This document shows, one piece after another, positions 1-15,000 of a DNA stretch of 64,000 bases. The stretch is taken from the NCBI RefSeq assembly GCF_954871325.1, contig NC_088775.1, positions 40,897,561-40,961,560 on the forward strand, written 5' to 3'. Origin of the DNA: Gordionus sp. m RMFG-2023 (lineage: Eukaryota > Nematomorpha > Gordioida > Chordodea > Parachordodidae). The translations under genes and the position numbers were made by a program. Numbering within the stretch: position 1 is the first letter of the stretch; the number at the start of each line of letters is the position of its first letter. Below the pieces are notes generated by a model. That model did no database searches. It was not told the DNA's origin and saw only the letters and a list, made by a program, of their open reading frames with translations.

Positions 1-3000
1 TTGTACTATTGAAAAGTGACAATTGTCATAATCGTTATTTTTGAACTTTTTTGAGTTTTTTTAAAGTAACTGGGTAAAAATATGTTTTGTAGGCATGTTA
101 AATTAATATTTCAGTGAAAGTGTACTATGGAAAAGTGACAATTGTCATAATCGTTTTTTTTGAACTTTTTTGAGTTTTTTTAAAGTAAATGGGTAAAAAT
201 ATGTTTCGTAAACATGTTAAATTAATATTTCAGTGAAAGTGTAATATGGAAAAGTGACAATTCTCATAATCGTTATTTTTGAACTTTTTTGAGATTTTTT
301 AAAGTAAATGGGTAAAAATATGTTTTGTAAACATGTTAAATTAATATTTCAGTGAAAGTGTACTATGGAAAAGTGACAATTGTCATAATCGTTATTTTTA
401 AACTTTTTAGAGTTTTTTTAAAGAAAATGGGTAAAAATATGTTTTGTAAACATGTTAAATTAATATTTCAGTGAAAGTGTACTATGGAAAAGTGACAATT
501 ATCATAATCGTTATTTTTGAAATTTTTTAAATTTTTTTAAAGTAAATGGGCAAAAATATGTTTTGTATATATGTTAAATTTTAATTTCAGTGAAAGTGTA
601 CTATGGAAAAGTGACAATTGTCATAATCGTTATTATTGAATATTTTTGAGTTTTTTTAAAGTAACTGGGTAAAAATATGTTTTGTAGGCATGTTAAATTA
701 ATATTTCAGTGAAAGTGTACTATGGAAAAGTGACAATTGTCATAATCGTTTTTTTTGAACTTTTTTGAGTTTTTTTAAAGTAAATGAGTATATGTTTTGT
801 AAACATGTTATATTAATATTTCAGTGTAAGTGTACTATGGAGTAGTGACAATTGTCATAATCGTTATTTTTGATCTTTTTTGAGTTTTTTTAAAGTAAAT
901 GGGTAAAAATATGTTTTGTAAACATTTTAAATTAATATTTCAGTGAAATTGTACTATTGAAAAGTGACAATTGTCATAATCGTTTTTTTTGAACTTTTTT
1001 GAGTTTTTTTAAAGTAAATGAGTATATGTTTTGTAAACATGTTATATTAATATTTCAGTGTAAGTGTACTATGGAGTAGTGACAATTGTCATAATCGTTA
1101 TTTTTGAACTTTTTTGAGTTTTTTTAAAGTAAATGGGTAAAAATATGTTTTGTAAACATTTTAAATTAATATTTCAGTGAAATTGTACTATTGAAAAGTG
1201 ACAATTGTCATAATCGTTATTTTTGAACTTTTTTGAGTTTTTTTAAAGTAACTGGGTAAAAATATGTTTTGTAGGCATGTTAAATTAATATTTCAGTGAA
1301 AGTGTACTATGGAAAAGTGACAATTGTCATAATCGTTTTTTTTGAACTTTTTTGAGTTTTTTTAAAGTAAATTGGTAAAAATATGTTTCGTAAACATGTT
1401 AAATTAATATTTCAGTGAAAGTGTAATATGGAAAAGTGACAATTCTCATAATCGTTATTTTTGAACTTTTTTGAGATTTTTTAAAGTAAATGGGTAAAAA
1501 TATGTTTTGTAAACATGTTAAATTAATATTTCAGTGAAAGTGTACTATGGAAAAGTGACAATTGTCATAATCGTTATTTTTAAACTTTTTAGAGTTTTTT
1601 TAAAGAAAATGGGTAAAAATATGTTTTGTAAACATGTTAAATTAATATTTCAGTGAAAGTGTACTATGGAAAAGTAACAATTATCATAATCGTTATTTTT
1701 GAAATTTTTTAAATTTTTTTAAAGTAAATGGGCAAAAATATGTTTTGTATATATGTTAAATTTTAATTTCAGTGAAAGTGTACTATAGAAAAGTGACAAT
1801 TGTCATAATCGTTATTATTGAATATTTTTGAGTTTTTTTAAAGTAACTGGGTAAAAATATGTTTTGTAGGCATGTTAAATTAATATTTCAGTGAAAGTGT
1901 ACTATGGAAAAGTGACAATTGTCATAATCGTTTTTTTTGAACTTTTTTGAGTTTTTTTAAAGTAAATGAGTATATGTTTTGTAAACTTTTTAAATTAATA
2001 TTTCAGTGAAAGTGTACTATGGAAAAGTGACAATTGTCATAATCGTTATTTTTGAACTTTTTTGAGTTTTTTTAAAGTAACTGGGTAAAAATATGTTTTG
2101 TAGGCATGTTAAATTAATATTTCAGTGAAAGTGTACTATGGAAAAGTGACAATTGTCATAATCGTTTTTTTTGAACTTTTTTGAGTTTTTTTAAAGTAAA
2201 TGAGTATATGTTTTGTAAACATGTTATATTAATATTTCAGTGTAAGTGTACTATGGAGTAGTGACAATTGTCATAATCGTTATTTTTGAACTTTTTTGAG
2301 TTTTTTTAAAGTAAATGGGTAAAAATATGTTTTGTAAACATTTTAAATTAATATTTCAGTGAAATTGTACTATTGAAAAGTGACAATTGTCATAATCGTT
2401 ATTTTTGAACTTTTTTGAGTTTTTTTAAAGTAACTGGGTAAAAATATGTTTTGTAGGCATGTTAAATTAATATTTCAGTGAAAGTGTACTATGGAAAAGT
2501 GACAATTGTCATAATCGTTTTTTTTGAACTTTTTTGAGTTTTTTTAAAGTAAATGGGTAAAAATATGTTTCGTAAACATGTTAAATTAATATTTCAGTGA
2601 AAGTGTAATATGGAAAAGTGACAATTCTCATAATCGTTATTTTTGAACTTTTTTGAGATTTTTTAAAGTAAATGGGTAAAAATATGTTTTGTAAACATGT
2701 TAAATTCAGTGAAAGTGTACTATGGAAAAGTGACAATTGTCATAATCGTTATTTTTAAACTTTTTAGAGTTTTTTTAAAGAAAATGGGTAAAAATATGTT
2801 TTGTAAACATGTTAAATTAATATTTCAGTGAAAGTGTACTATGGAAAAGTGACAATTATCATAATCGTTATTTTTGAAATTTTTTAAATTTTTTTAAAGT
2901 AAATGGGCAAAAATATGTTTTGTATATATGTTAAATTTTAATTTCAGTGAAAGTGTACTATGGAAAAGTGACAATTGTCATAATCGTTATTATTGAATAT

Positions 3001-6000
3001 TTTTGAGTTTTTTTAAAGTAAATGGGTAAAAATATGTTTTGTAAACATTTTAAATTAATATTTCAGTGAAAGTGTACTATGGAAAAGTGACAATTGTCAT
3101 AATCGTTATTTTTGAACTTTTTTGAGTTTTTTTAAAGTAACTGGGTAAAAATCTGTTTTATAGGCATGTTAAATTAATATTTCAGTGAAAGTTAACTATG
3201 GAAAAGTGACAATTGTCTAAATCGTTTTTTTTGAACTGTTTTGAGTTTTTTTAAAGTAAATGGGTAAAAATATGTTTTGTAAACATGTTAAATTAATATT
3301 TCAGTGAAAATGTACTATGGAAAAGTGACTATTGTCATAATCGTTATTTTTGAACTTTTTTAAGTTTTTTTAAAGTAAATGGGTAAAAATATGTTTTGTA
3401 AACATGTTAAATTAATATTTCAGTGAAAGTGTACTATGGAAAAGTGACAATTGTCATAATCGTTATTTTTGAACTTTTTTGAGTTTTTTTAAAGTAAATG
3501 GGTAAAAATATGTTTTGTAAACATGAAATTAATATTTCAGTGAAAGTGTACTATGGAAAAGTGACAATTGTCATAATCGTTATTTTTGAACTTTTTTGAG
3601 TTTTTTTAAAGTAAATGGGTAAAAATATGTTTCGTAAACATGTTAGATTAATATTTCAGTGAAAGTGTACTATGGAAAAGTGACAATTGTCATAATCGTT
3701 ATTTTTGAACTTTTTTGAGTTTTTTTAAAGTAACTGGGTAAAAATATGTTTTGAAGGCATGTTAAATTAATATTTCAGTGAAAGTGTACTATGGAAAAGT
3801 GACAATTGTCATAATCGTTTTTTTTAACTTTTTTGAGTTTTTTTAAAGTAAATGGGTAAAAATATGTTTTGTAAACATGTTAAATTAATATTTCAGTGAA
3901 AGTGTACTATGGAAAAGTGACAATTGTCATAATCGTTTATTTTTAACTTTTTTGAGTTTTTTTAAAGTAACTGGGTAAAAATATGTTTTGTAAACATGTT
4001 AAATTAATATTTCAGTGAAAGTGTGTGTACTATGGAAAAGTGACAATTATCATAATCGCTTTTTTTGAACTTTTTTGAGTTTTTTTAAAGTAAATGGGTA
4101 AAAATATGTTTTGTAAACATGAAATTAATATTTCAGTGAAAGTGTACTATGGAAAAGTGACAATTGTCATAATCGTTATTTTAGAACTTTTTTGAGTTTT
4201 TTTAAAGTAAATGGGTAAAAATATGTTTCGTAAACATGTTAAATTAATATTTCAGTGAAAGTGTACTATGGAAAAGTGACAATTGTCATAATCGTTATTT
4301 TTGAACTTTTTTGAGTTTTTTTAAAGTAACTGGGTAAAAATATGTTTTGAAGGCATGTTAAATTAATATTTCAGTGAAAGTGTACTATGGAAAAGTGACA
4401 ATTGTCATAATCGTTTTTTTTTAACTTTTTTGAGTTTTTTTAAAGTAAATGGGTAAAAATATGTTTTGTAAACATGTTAAATTAATATTTCAGTGAAAGT
4501 GTACTATGGAAAAGTGACAATTGTCATAATCGTTTATTTTGAACTTTTTTGAGTTTTTTTAAAGTAACTGGGTAAAAATATGTTTTGTAGGCATGTTAAA
4601 TTAATATTTCAGTGAAAGTGTACTATGGAAAAGTGACTATTGTCATAATCGTTATTTTTGAACTTTTTAGAATTTTTTTAAAGTAAATGGGTAAAAATAT
4701 GTTTTGTAAACATGTTAAATTAATATTTAAGTGAAAGTGTACTATGGAAAAGTGACAATTATCATAATCGTTATTTTTGAACTTTTTTGAGATTTTTTAA
4801 AGTAAATGGGTAAAAATATGTTTTGTAAACATGTTAAATTAATATTTCAGTGAAAGTGTACTATGGAAAAGTGACAATTGTCATAATCGTTATTTTTGAA
4901 CTTTTTTGAGTTTTTTAAAGTAAATGGGTAAAAATATGTTTTGTAAACATTTTAAATTAATATTTCAGTGAAAGTGTACTATGGAAAAGTGACAATTATC
5001 ATAATCGTTATTTTTGAACTTTTTTGAGATTTTATAAAGTAAATGGGTAAAAATATGTTTTGTAAACATGTTAAATTAATATTTCAGTGAAAGTGTACTA
5101 TGGAAAAGTGACAATTGTCATAATCGTTATTTTTGAACTTTTTTGAGTTTTTTTAAAGTAAATGGGTAAAAATATGTTTTGTAAACATTTTAAATTAATA
5201 TTTCAGTGAAAGTGTACTATGGCAAAGTGACAATTGTCATAATCGTTATTTTTGAACTTTTTTGAGTTTTTTTAAAGTAATTGGGTAAAAATATGTTTTG
5301 TAGGCATGTTAAATTAATATTTCAGTGAAAGTCTACTATGGAAAAGTGACAATTGTCATAATCGTTTTTTTTGAACTTTTTTGAGTTTTTTTATAGTAAA
5401 TGGGTAAAAATATGTTTTGTAAACATGTAAAATTAATATTTCAGTGAAAGTGTACTATGGAAAAGTGACAATTGTCATAATCGTTATTTTTGAACTTTTT
5501 TGAGTTTTTTTAAAGTAAATGGTTAAAAAAATGTTTCGTAAACATGTTAAATTAATATTTCAATGAAAGTGTAATATGGAAAAGTGACAATTCTCATAAT
5601 CGTTATTTTTGAACTTTTTTGAGATTTTTTAAAGTAATTGGGTAAAAAAATGTTTTGTAAACATGTTAAATTAATATTTCAGTGAAAGTGTACTATGGAA
5701 AAGTGACAATTGTCATAATCGTTATTTTTGAACTTTTTTGAGTTTTTTTAAAGTAAATGGGTAAAAATATGTTTTGTAAACATTTTAAATTAATATTTCA
5801 GTGAAAGTGTACTATGGAAAAGTGACAATTGTCATAATCGTTATTTTTGAACTTTTTTGAGTTTTTTTAAAGTAACTGGGTAAAAATATGTTTTGTAGGC
5901 ATGTTAAATTAATATTTCAGTGAAAGTCTACTATGGAAAAGTGACAATTGTCATAATCGTTTTTTTTGAACTTTTTTGAGTTTTTTTAAAGTAAATGAGT

Positions 6001-9000
6001 ATATGTTTTGTAAACATGTTATATTAATATTTCAGTGTAAGTGTACTATGGAAAAATGACAATTGTCATAATCGTTATTTTTGAACTTTTTTGAGTTTTT
6101 TTATAGTAAATGGGTAAAAATATGTTTTGTAAACATGTAAAATTAATATTTCAGTGAAAGTGTAGAATGGAAAAGTGACAATTGTCATAATCGTTATTTT
6201 TGAACTTTTTTGATTTTTAAAGTAAATGGGTAAAAATATGTTTCGTAAACATGTTAAATTAATATTTCAGTGAAAGTGTAATATGGAAAAGTGACGATTC
6301 TCATAATCGTTATTTTTGAACTTTTTTGAGATTTTTTAAAGTAAATGGGTAAAAATATGTTTTGTAAACATGTTAAATTAATATTTCAGTGAAAGTGTAA
6401 TATGAAAAAGTGACAATTGTCATAATCGTTATTTTTGAACTTTTTTAAGTTTTTTTAAAGTAAATGGGTAAAATGATGTTTTGTAAACATCTTAAATTTA
6501 TATTTCAGTGAAAATGTACTATGGAAAAGTGACAATTGTCATAATCGCTTTTTTTGAACTTTTTTTAGATTTTTTAAAGTAAATGGGTAAAAATATGTTT
6601 TGTAAACATGTTAAATTAATATTTCCATGAAAGTGTACTATGGAAAAGTGACTATTGTCATAATCGTTATTTTTGAACTTTTTAGAATTTTTTTAAAGTA
6701 AATGGGTAAAAATATGTTTTGTAAACATGTTAAATTAATATTTCAGTGAAAGTGTACTATGGAAAAGTGACAATTATCATAATCGTTATTTTTGAACTTT
6801 TTTGAGATTTTTTAAAGTAAATGGGTAAAAATATGTTTTGTAAACATGTTAAATTAATATTTCAGTGAAAGTGTACTATGGAAAAGTGACAATTGTCATA
6901 ATCGTTATTTTTGAACTTTTTTGAGTTTTTTAAAGTAAATGGGTAAAAATATGTTTTGTAAACATTTTAAATTAATATTTCAGTGAAAGTGTACTATGGA
7001 AAAGTGACAATTATCATAATCGTTATTTTTGAACTTTTTTGAGATTTTATAAAGTAAATGGGTAAAAATATGTTTTGTAAACATGTTAAATTAATATTTC
7101 AGTGAAAGTGTACTATGGAAAAGTGACAATTGTCATAATCGTTATTTTTGAACTTTTTTGAGTTTTTTTAAAGTAAATGGGTAAAAATATGTTTTGTAAA
7201 CATTTTAAATTAATATTTCAGTGAAAGTGTACTATGGCAAAGTGACAATTGTCATAATCGTTATTTTTGAACTTTTTTGAGTTTTTTTAAAGTAATTGGG
7301 TAAAAATATGTTTTGTAGGCATGTTAAATTAATATTTCAGTGAAAGTCTACTATGGAAAAGTGACAATTGTCATAATCGTTTTTTTTGAACTTTTTTGAG
7401 TTTTTTTATAGTAAATGGGTAAAAATATGTTTTGTAAACATGTAAAATTAATATTTCAGTGAAAGTGTACTATGGAAAAGTGACAATTGTCATAATCGTT
7501 ATTTTTGAACTTTTTTGAGTTTTTTTAAAGTAAATGGTTAAAAAAATGTTTCGTAAACATGTTAAATTAATATTTCAATGAAAGTGTAATATGGAAAAGT
7601 GACAATTCTCATAATCGTTATTTTTGAACTTTTTTGAGATTTTTTAAAGTAATTGGGTAAAAAAATGTTTTGTAAACATGTTAAATTAATATTTCAGTGA
7701 AAGTGTACTATGGAAAAGTGACAATTGTCATAATCGTTATTTTTGAACTTTTTTGAGTTTTTTTAAAGTAAATGGGTAAAAATATGTTTTGTAAACATTT
7801 TAAATTAATATTTCAGTGAAAGTGTACTATGGAAAAGTGACAATTGTCATAATCGTTATTTTTGAACTTTTTTGAGTTTTTTTAAAGTAACTGGGTAAAA
7901 ATATGTTTTGTAGGCATGTTAAATTAATATTTCAGTGAAAGTCTACTATGGAAAAGTGACAATTGTCATAATCGTTTTTTTTGAACTTTTTTGAGTTTTT
8001 TTAAAGTAAATGAGTATATGTTTTGTAAACATGTTATATTAATATTTCAGTGTAAGTGTACTATGGAAAAATGACAATTGTCATAATCGTTATTTTTGAA
8101 CTTTTTTGAGTTTTTTTATAGTAAATGGGTAAAAATATGTTTTGTAAACATGTAAAATTAATATTTCAGTGAAAGTGTAGAATGGAAAAGTGACAATTGT
8201 CATAATCGTTATTTTTGAACTTTTTTGATTTTTAAAGTAAATGGGTAAAAATATGTTTCGTAAACATGTTAAATTAATATTTCAGTGAAAGTGTAATATG
8301 GAAAAGTGACGATTCTCATAATCGTTATTTTTGAACTTTTTTGAGATTTTTTAAAGTAAATGGGTAAAAATATGTTTTGTAAACATGTTAAATTAATATT
8401 TCAGTGAAAGTGTAATATGAAAAAGTGACAATTGTCATAATCGTTATTTTTGAACTTTTTTAAGTTTTTTTAAAGTAAATGGGTAAAATGATGTTTTGTA
8501 AACATCTTAAATTTATATTTCAGTGAAAATGTATGGAAAAGTGACAATTGTCATAATCGCTTTTTTTGAACTTTTTTTAGATTTTTTAAAGTAAATGGGT
8601 AAAAATATGTTTTGTAAACATGTTAAATTAATATTTCAGTGAAAGTGTACTATGGAAAAGTGACAATTGTCATAATCGTTATTTTTGAACTTTTTTGAGT
8701 TTTTTTAAAGTAAATGGGTAAAAATATGTTTTGTAAACATGAAATTAATATTTCAGTGAAAGTGTACTATGGAAAAGTGACAATTGTCATAATCGTTATT
8801 TTTGAACTTTTTTGAGTTTTTTTAAAGTAAATGGGTAAAAATATGTTTCGTAAACATGTTAGATTAATATTTCAGTGAAAGTGTACTATGGAAAAGTGAC
8901 AATTGTCATAATCGTTATTTTTGAACTTTTTTGAGTTTTTTTAAAGTAACTGGGTAAAAATATGTTTTGAAGGCATGTTAAATTAATATTTCAGTGAAAG

Positions 9001-12000
9001 TGTACTATGGAAAAGTGACAATTGTCATAATCGTTTTTTTTTAACTTTTTTGAGTTTTTTTAAAGTAAATGGGTAAAAATATGTTTTGTAAACATGTTAA
9101 ATTAATATTTCAGTGAAAGTGTACTATGGAAAAGTGACAATTGTCATAATCGTTTATTTTTAACTTTTTTGAGTTTTTTTAAAGTAACTGGGTAAAAATA
9201 TGTTTTGTAAACATGTTAAATTAATATTTCATTGAAAGTGTGTGTACTATGGAAAAGTGACAATTATCATAATCGCTTTTTTTGAACTTTTTTGAGTTTT
9301 TTTAAAGTAAATGGGTAAAAATATGTTTTGTAAACATGAAATTAATATTTCAGTGAAAGTGTACTATGGAAAAGTGACAATTGTCATAATCGTTATTTTA
9401 GAACTTTTTTGAGTTTTTTAAAGTAAATGGGTAAAAATATGTTTCGTAAACATGTTAAATTAATATTTCAGTGAAAGTGTACTATGGAAAAGTGACAATT
9501 GTCATAATCGTTATTTTTGAACTTTTTTGAGTTTTTTAAAGTAACTGGGTAAAAATATGTTTTGAAGGCATGTTAAATTAATATTTCAGTGAAAGTGTAC
9601 TATGGAAAAGTGACAATTGTCATAATCGTTTTTTTTAACTTTTTTGAGTTTTTTTAAAGTAAATGGGTAAAAATATGTTTTGTAAACATGTTAAATTAAT
9701 ATTTCAGTGAAAGTGTACTATGGAAAAGTGACAATTGTCATAATCGTTTATTTTGAACTTTTTTGAGTTTTTTTAAAGTAACTGGGTAAAAATATGTTTT
9801 GTAGGCATGTTAAATTAATATTTCAGTGAAAGTGTACTATGGAAAAGTGACTATTGTCATAATCGTTATTTTTGAACTTTTTAGAATTTTTTTAAAGTAA
9901 ATGGGTAAAAATATGTTTTGTAAACATGTTAAATTAATATTTCAGTGAAAGTGTACTATGGAAAAGTGACAATTATCATAATCGTTATTTTTGAACTTTT
10001 TTGAGATTTTTTAAAGTAAATGGGTAAAAATATGTTTTGTAAACATGTTAAATTAATATTTCAGTGAAAGTGTACTATGGAAAAGTGACAATTGTCATAA
10101 TCGTTATTTTTGAACTTTTTTGAGTTTTTTAAAGTAAATGGGTAAAAATATGTTTTGTAAACATTTTAAATTAATATTTCAGTGAAAGTGTACTATGGAA
10201 AAGTGACAATTATCATAATCGTTATTTTTGAACTTTTTTGAGATTTTATAAAGTAAATGGGTAAAAATATGTTTTGTAAACATGTTAAATTAATATTTCA
10301 GTGAAAGTGTACTATGGAAAAGTGACAATTGTCATAATCGTTATTTTTGAACTTTTTTGAGTTTTTTAAAGTAAATGGGTAAAAATATGTTTTGTAAACA
10401 TTTTAAATTAATATTTCAGTGAAAGTATACTATGGAAAAGTGACAATTGTCATAATCGTTATTTTTGAACTTTTTTGAGTTTTTTTAAAGTAATTGGGTA
10501 AAAATATGTTTTGTAGGCATGTTAAATTAATATTTCAGTGAAAGTCTACTATGGAAAAGTGACAATTGTCATAATCGTTTTTTTTGAACTTTTTTGAGTT
10601 TTTTTATAGTAAATGGGTAAAAATATGTTTTGTAAACATGTAAAATTAATATTTCAGTGAAGGTGTACTATGGAAAAGTGACAATTGTCATAATCGTTAT
10701 TTTTGAACTTTTTTGAGTTTTTTTAAAGTAAATGGTTAAAAAAATGTTTCGTTAACATGTTAAATTAATATTTCAATGAAAGTGTAATATGGAAAAGTGA
10801 CAATTCTCATAATCGTTATTTTTGAACTTTTTTGAGATTTTTTAAAGTAATTGGGTAAAAATATGTTTTGTAAACATGTTAAGTTAATATTTCAGTGAAA
10901 GTGTACTATGGAAAAGTGACAATTGTCATAATCGTTATTTTTGAACTTTTTTGAGTTTTTTTAAAGTAAATGGGTAAAAATATGTTTTGTAAACATTTTA
11001 AATTAATATTTCAGTGAAAGTGTACTATGGAAAAGTGACAATTGTCATAATCGTTATTTTTGAACTTTTTTGAGTTTTTTTAAAGTAACTGGGTAAAAAT
11101 ATGTTTTGTAGGCATGTTAAATTAATATTTCAGTGAAAGTCTACTATGGAAAAGTGACAATTGTCATAATCGTTTTTTTTGAACTTTTTTGAGTTTTTTT
11201 AAAGTAAATGAGTATATGTTTTGTAAACATGTTATATTAATATTTCAGTGTAAGTGTACTATGGAAAAATGACAATTGTCATAATCGTTATTTTTGAACT
11301 TTTTTGAGTTTTTTTATAGTAAATGGGTAAAAATATGTTTTGTAAACATGTAAAATTAATATTTCAGTGAAAGTGTAGAATGGAAAAGTGACAATTGTCA
11401 TAATCGTTATTTTTGAACTTTTTTGATTTTTAAAGTAAATGGGTAAAAATATGTTTCGTAAACATGTTAAATTAATATTTCAGTGAAAGTGTAATATGGA
11501 AAAGTGACGATTCTCATAATCGTTATTTTTGAACTTTTTTGAGATTTTTAAAGTAAATGGGTAAAAATATGTTTTGTAAACATGTTAAATTAATATTTCA
11601 GTGAAAGTGTACTATGAAAAAGTGACAATTGTCATAATCGTTATTTTTGAACTTTTTTAAGTTTTTTTAAAGTAAATGGGTAAAATGATGTTTTGTAAAC
11701 ATCTTAAATTTATATTTCAGTGAAAATGTACTATGGAAAAGTGACAATTGTCATAATCGCTTTTTTTGAACTTTTTTTAGATTTTTTAAAGTAAATGGGT
11801 AAAAATATGTTTTGTAAACATATAAAACTAATATTTCAGTGAAAGTGTACTATGCAAAAGTGACAATTGTCATATTCGTTATTTTTAAACTTTTTTAAGT
11901 TTTTTTAAAATCAATCGGTAAAAATATGTTTTGTATACATGTTAAATTAATATTTCAGTAAAAGTAATCTATTGAAAAGTGACGATTGTCATAATTGTTA

Positions 12001-12019
12001 TTTAAAAACTTTTTTTTAG
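1..12019 (+). repeat. Satellite array, plus-strand arm, monomer about 119 bp
   Basis: About 100 head-to-tail monomers run from the window edge, so the array continues outside it. Each monomer has recognisable blocks in fixed order: GTGTACTATGGAAAAGTGAC, the 10-bp palindrome GACAATTGTC, ATAATCGTTATTTTTGAAC, a T-rich stretch, AAAGTAAATGGGTAAAAATA, then a short dyad TGTTT-tgt-AAACA and TTAATATTTCAGTG. Successive starts near 2, 121 and 240 give a period of 119. Variants (shortened T runs, a GAGTATATG form, an AAACATGAAATT form) recur in register and define higher-order repeats. No monomer encodes a protein of useful length. Function is unknown; centromeric or other heterochromatic satellite is an inference from size and structure only. 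Confidence 0.98.
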
Positions 12020-15000
12020 GACCAAACATATTTTTACCCATTTACTTTAAAAAATCTAAAATAAATTCAAAAATAACGATTATGACATTGTCACTTTTCC
12101 ATAGTACACTTTCACTGAAATATTAATTTAACATGTTTACAAAACATATTTTTACCCATTTACTTCAAAAAAACTCAAAAAAGTTCAAAAATAACGATTA
12201 TGACAATTGTCACTTTTCCATAGTACACTTTCTCTGAAATATTAATTTAACATGCCTACAAAACATATTTTTACCCATTTACTTTAAAAAAACTAAAAAA
12301 AGTTTAAAAATAACGATTATAACAATTGTCACTTTTCCATATTACACTTTCACTGAAATATTAATTTTACATGTTTACAAAACATTTTTTACCACATTAC
12401 TTTAAAAAAAGTTCAAAAATAACGATTATGACAATTGTAACTTTTCCATAGTACACTTTCACTGAAATATTAATTTAACATGTTTACAAAACATATTTTT
12501 AGCCATATACTTTAAAAAAACTCAAAAAAGTAACGATTATGACAATTGTCACTCTTATATAGTACACTTTCACTGAAATATAAATTTAACATGTTTACAA
12601 AACATCATTTTACCCATTTACTTTAAAAAAACTTAAAAAAGTTCAAAAATGACGATTATAACAATTGTCACTTTTCCATGGTACACTTTCATTAAATATT
12701 AATTTAACATGTTTACAAAATCCATTTTTACCCATTTACTTTAAAAAATCTCAAAAAAGTTCAAAAATAACGATTATGACAATTGTCACTTTTCCATAGT
12801 ACACTTTCACTGAAATATTAATTTAACATGTTTACAAAACATATTTTTACCCATTTACTTTAAAAAAACTCAAAAAAGTTCAAAAATAACGATTATGACA
12901 ATTGTCACTTTTCCATAGTACACTTTCACTGAAATATTATTATAACATGTTTACAAAACATATTTTTACCCATTTACTTTAAAAAAACTTAAAAAAGTTC
13001 AAAAATAACGATTATGACAATAGTCACTTTTCCATAGTACACTTTCACTGAAATATTAATTTAACATGTTTACAAAACATATTTTTACCCATTTAGTTTA
13101 AAAAAACTCAAAAAAGTTTAAAAATAACGATTATGACAATTGTCACTTTTCCATAGTACACTTTCACTGAAATATTAATTTAACATGTTTACAAAACATA
13201 TTTCTACCCATTTACTTTAAAAAAACTCATAAAAGTTCAAAAATAACGATTATGACAATTGTCACTTTCCCATAGTACACTTTCACTGAAATATTAATTT
13301 CATTTTTACAAAACAACACTTTCACTGAAATATTAATTTCATTTTTACAAAACATATTTTTACCCATTTACTTTAGAAAACCTTAAAAAAATTTAGAAAT
13401 AACGATTATGACAATTGTCACTTTTCCATAGTACACTTTCATTGAAATAGTAATTTAACATGTTTACAAAACATATTTATACCCATTTACTTTAAAAAAA
13501 CTCAAAAAAGTTCTAAAATAACGATTATGACAATATTCACTTTTGTATAGTACACTTTCACTGAAATATTAATTTAACATGTTTACAAAACATATTTTTA
13601 CCCATTTAGTTTAATAAAACTCAAAAAAATTAAAAATATTGATTATGACAATTGTCACTTTTCCATAGTACACTTTCACTGAAATATTAATTTAAAATGT
13701 TTACAAAACATATTTTTACCCATTTACTTTAAAAAACTCAAAAAAGTTCAAAAATAACGATTATGACAATTGTCACTTTTCCATAGTACACTTTCACTGA
13801 AATATTAATTTAACATGTCTACAAAACATATTTTTACCCATTTACTTTAAAAAAACTAAAAAAAGTTCAAAAATAACGATTATAACAATTGTCACTTTTC
13901 CATATTACACTTTCACTGAAATATTAATTTTTCATGTTTACAAAACATTTTTTACCACATTACTTTAAAAAAAGTTCAAAAATAACGATTATGACAATTG
14001 TAACTTTTCCATAGTACACTTTTATGAAATATTAATTTAACATGTTTACAAAACATATTTTTAGCCATATACTTTAAAAAAACTCAAAAAAGTAACGATT
14101 ATGACAATTGTCACTCTTATATAGTACACTTTCACTGAAATATTAGTTTTATGTTTACAAAACATATTTTTACCCATTTACTTTAAAAAATCTAAAAAAA
14201 ATTTCAAAAATAACGATAATGACAATTGTCACTTTTCCATAGTACACTTTCACTGAAATATAAATTTAACATGTTTACAAAACATCATTTTACCCATTTA
14301 CTTTAAAAAAACTTAAAAAAGTTCAAAAATAACGATTATAACAATTGTCACTTTTCAATAGTACACTTTCATTAAATATTAATTTAACATGTTTACAAAC
14401 CTATTTTTACCCATTTACTTTAAAAAATCTCAAAAAAGTTCAAAATTAACGATTATGACAATTGTCACTTTTCCATAGTACATTTTCACTGAAATATTAA
14501 TTTAACATGTTTACAAAACATATTTTTACCCATTTACTTTAAAAAAACTCAAAAAAGTTCAAAAATAACGATTATGACAATTGTCACTTTTCCATAGTAC
14601 ACTTTCACTGAAATATTATTATAACATGTTTACAAAACATATTTTTACCCATTTACTTTAAAAAAACTCAAAAAAGTTCTAAAATAACGATTATGACAAT
14701 ATTCACTTTTCCATAGTACACTTTCACTGAAATATTAATTTAACATGTTTACAAAACATATTTTTACCCATTTAGTTTAATAAAACTCAAAAAAATAAAA
14801 AATATTGATTATGACAATTGTCACTTTTCCATAGTACACTTTTTCTGAAATATTATTATACATGTTTACAAAACATATTTTTACCCATTTACTTTAAAAA
14901 AACTCAAAAAAGTTCAAAAATAACGATTATGAGAATTGTCACTTTTCAATAGTACACTTTCACTGAAATATTAATTTAAAATGTTTACAAAACTTTTACC

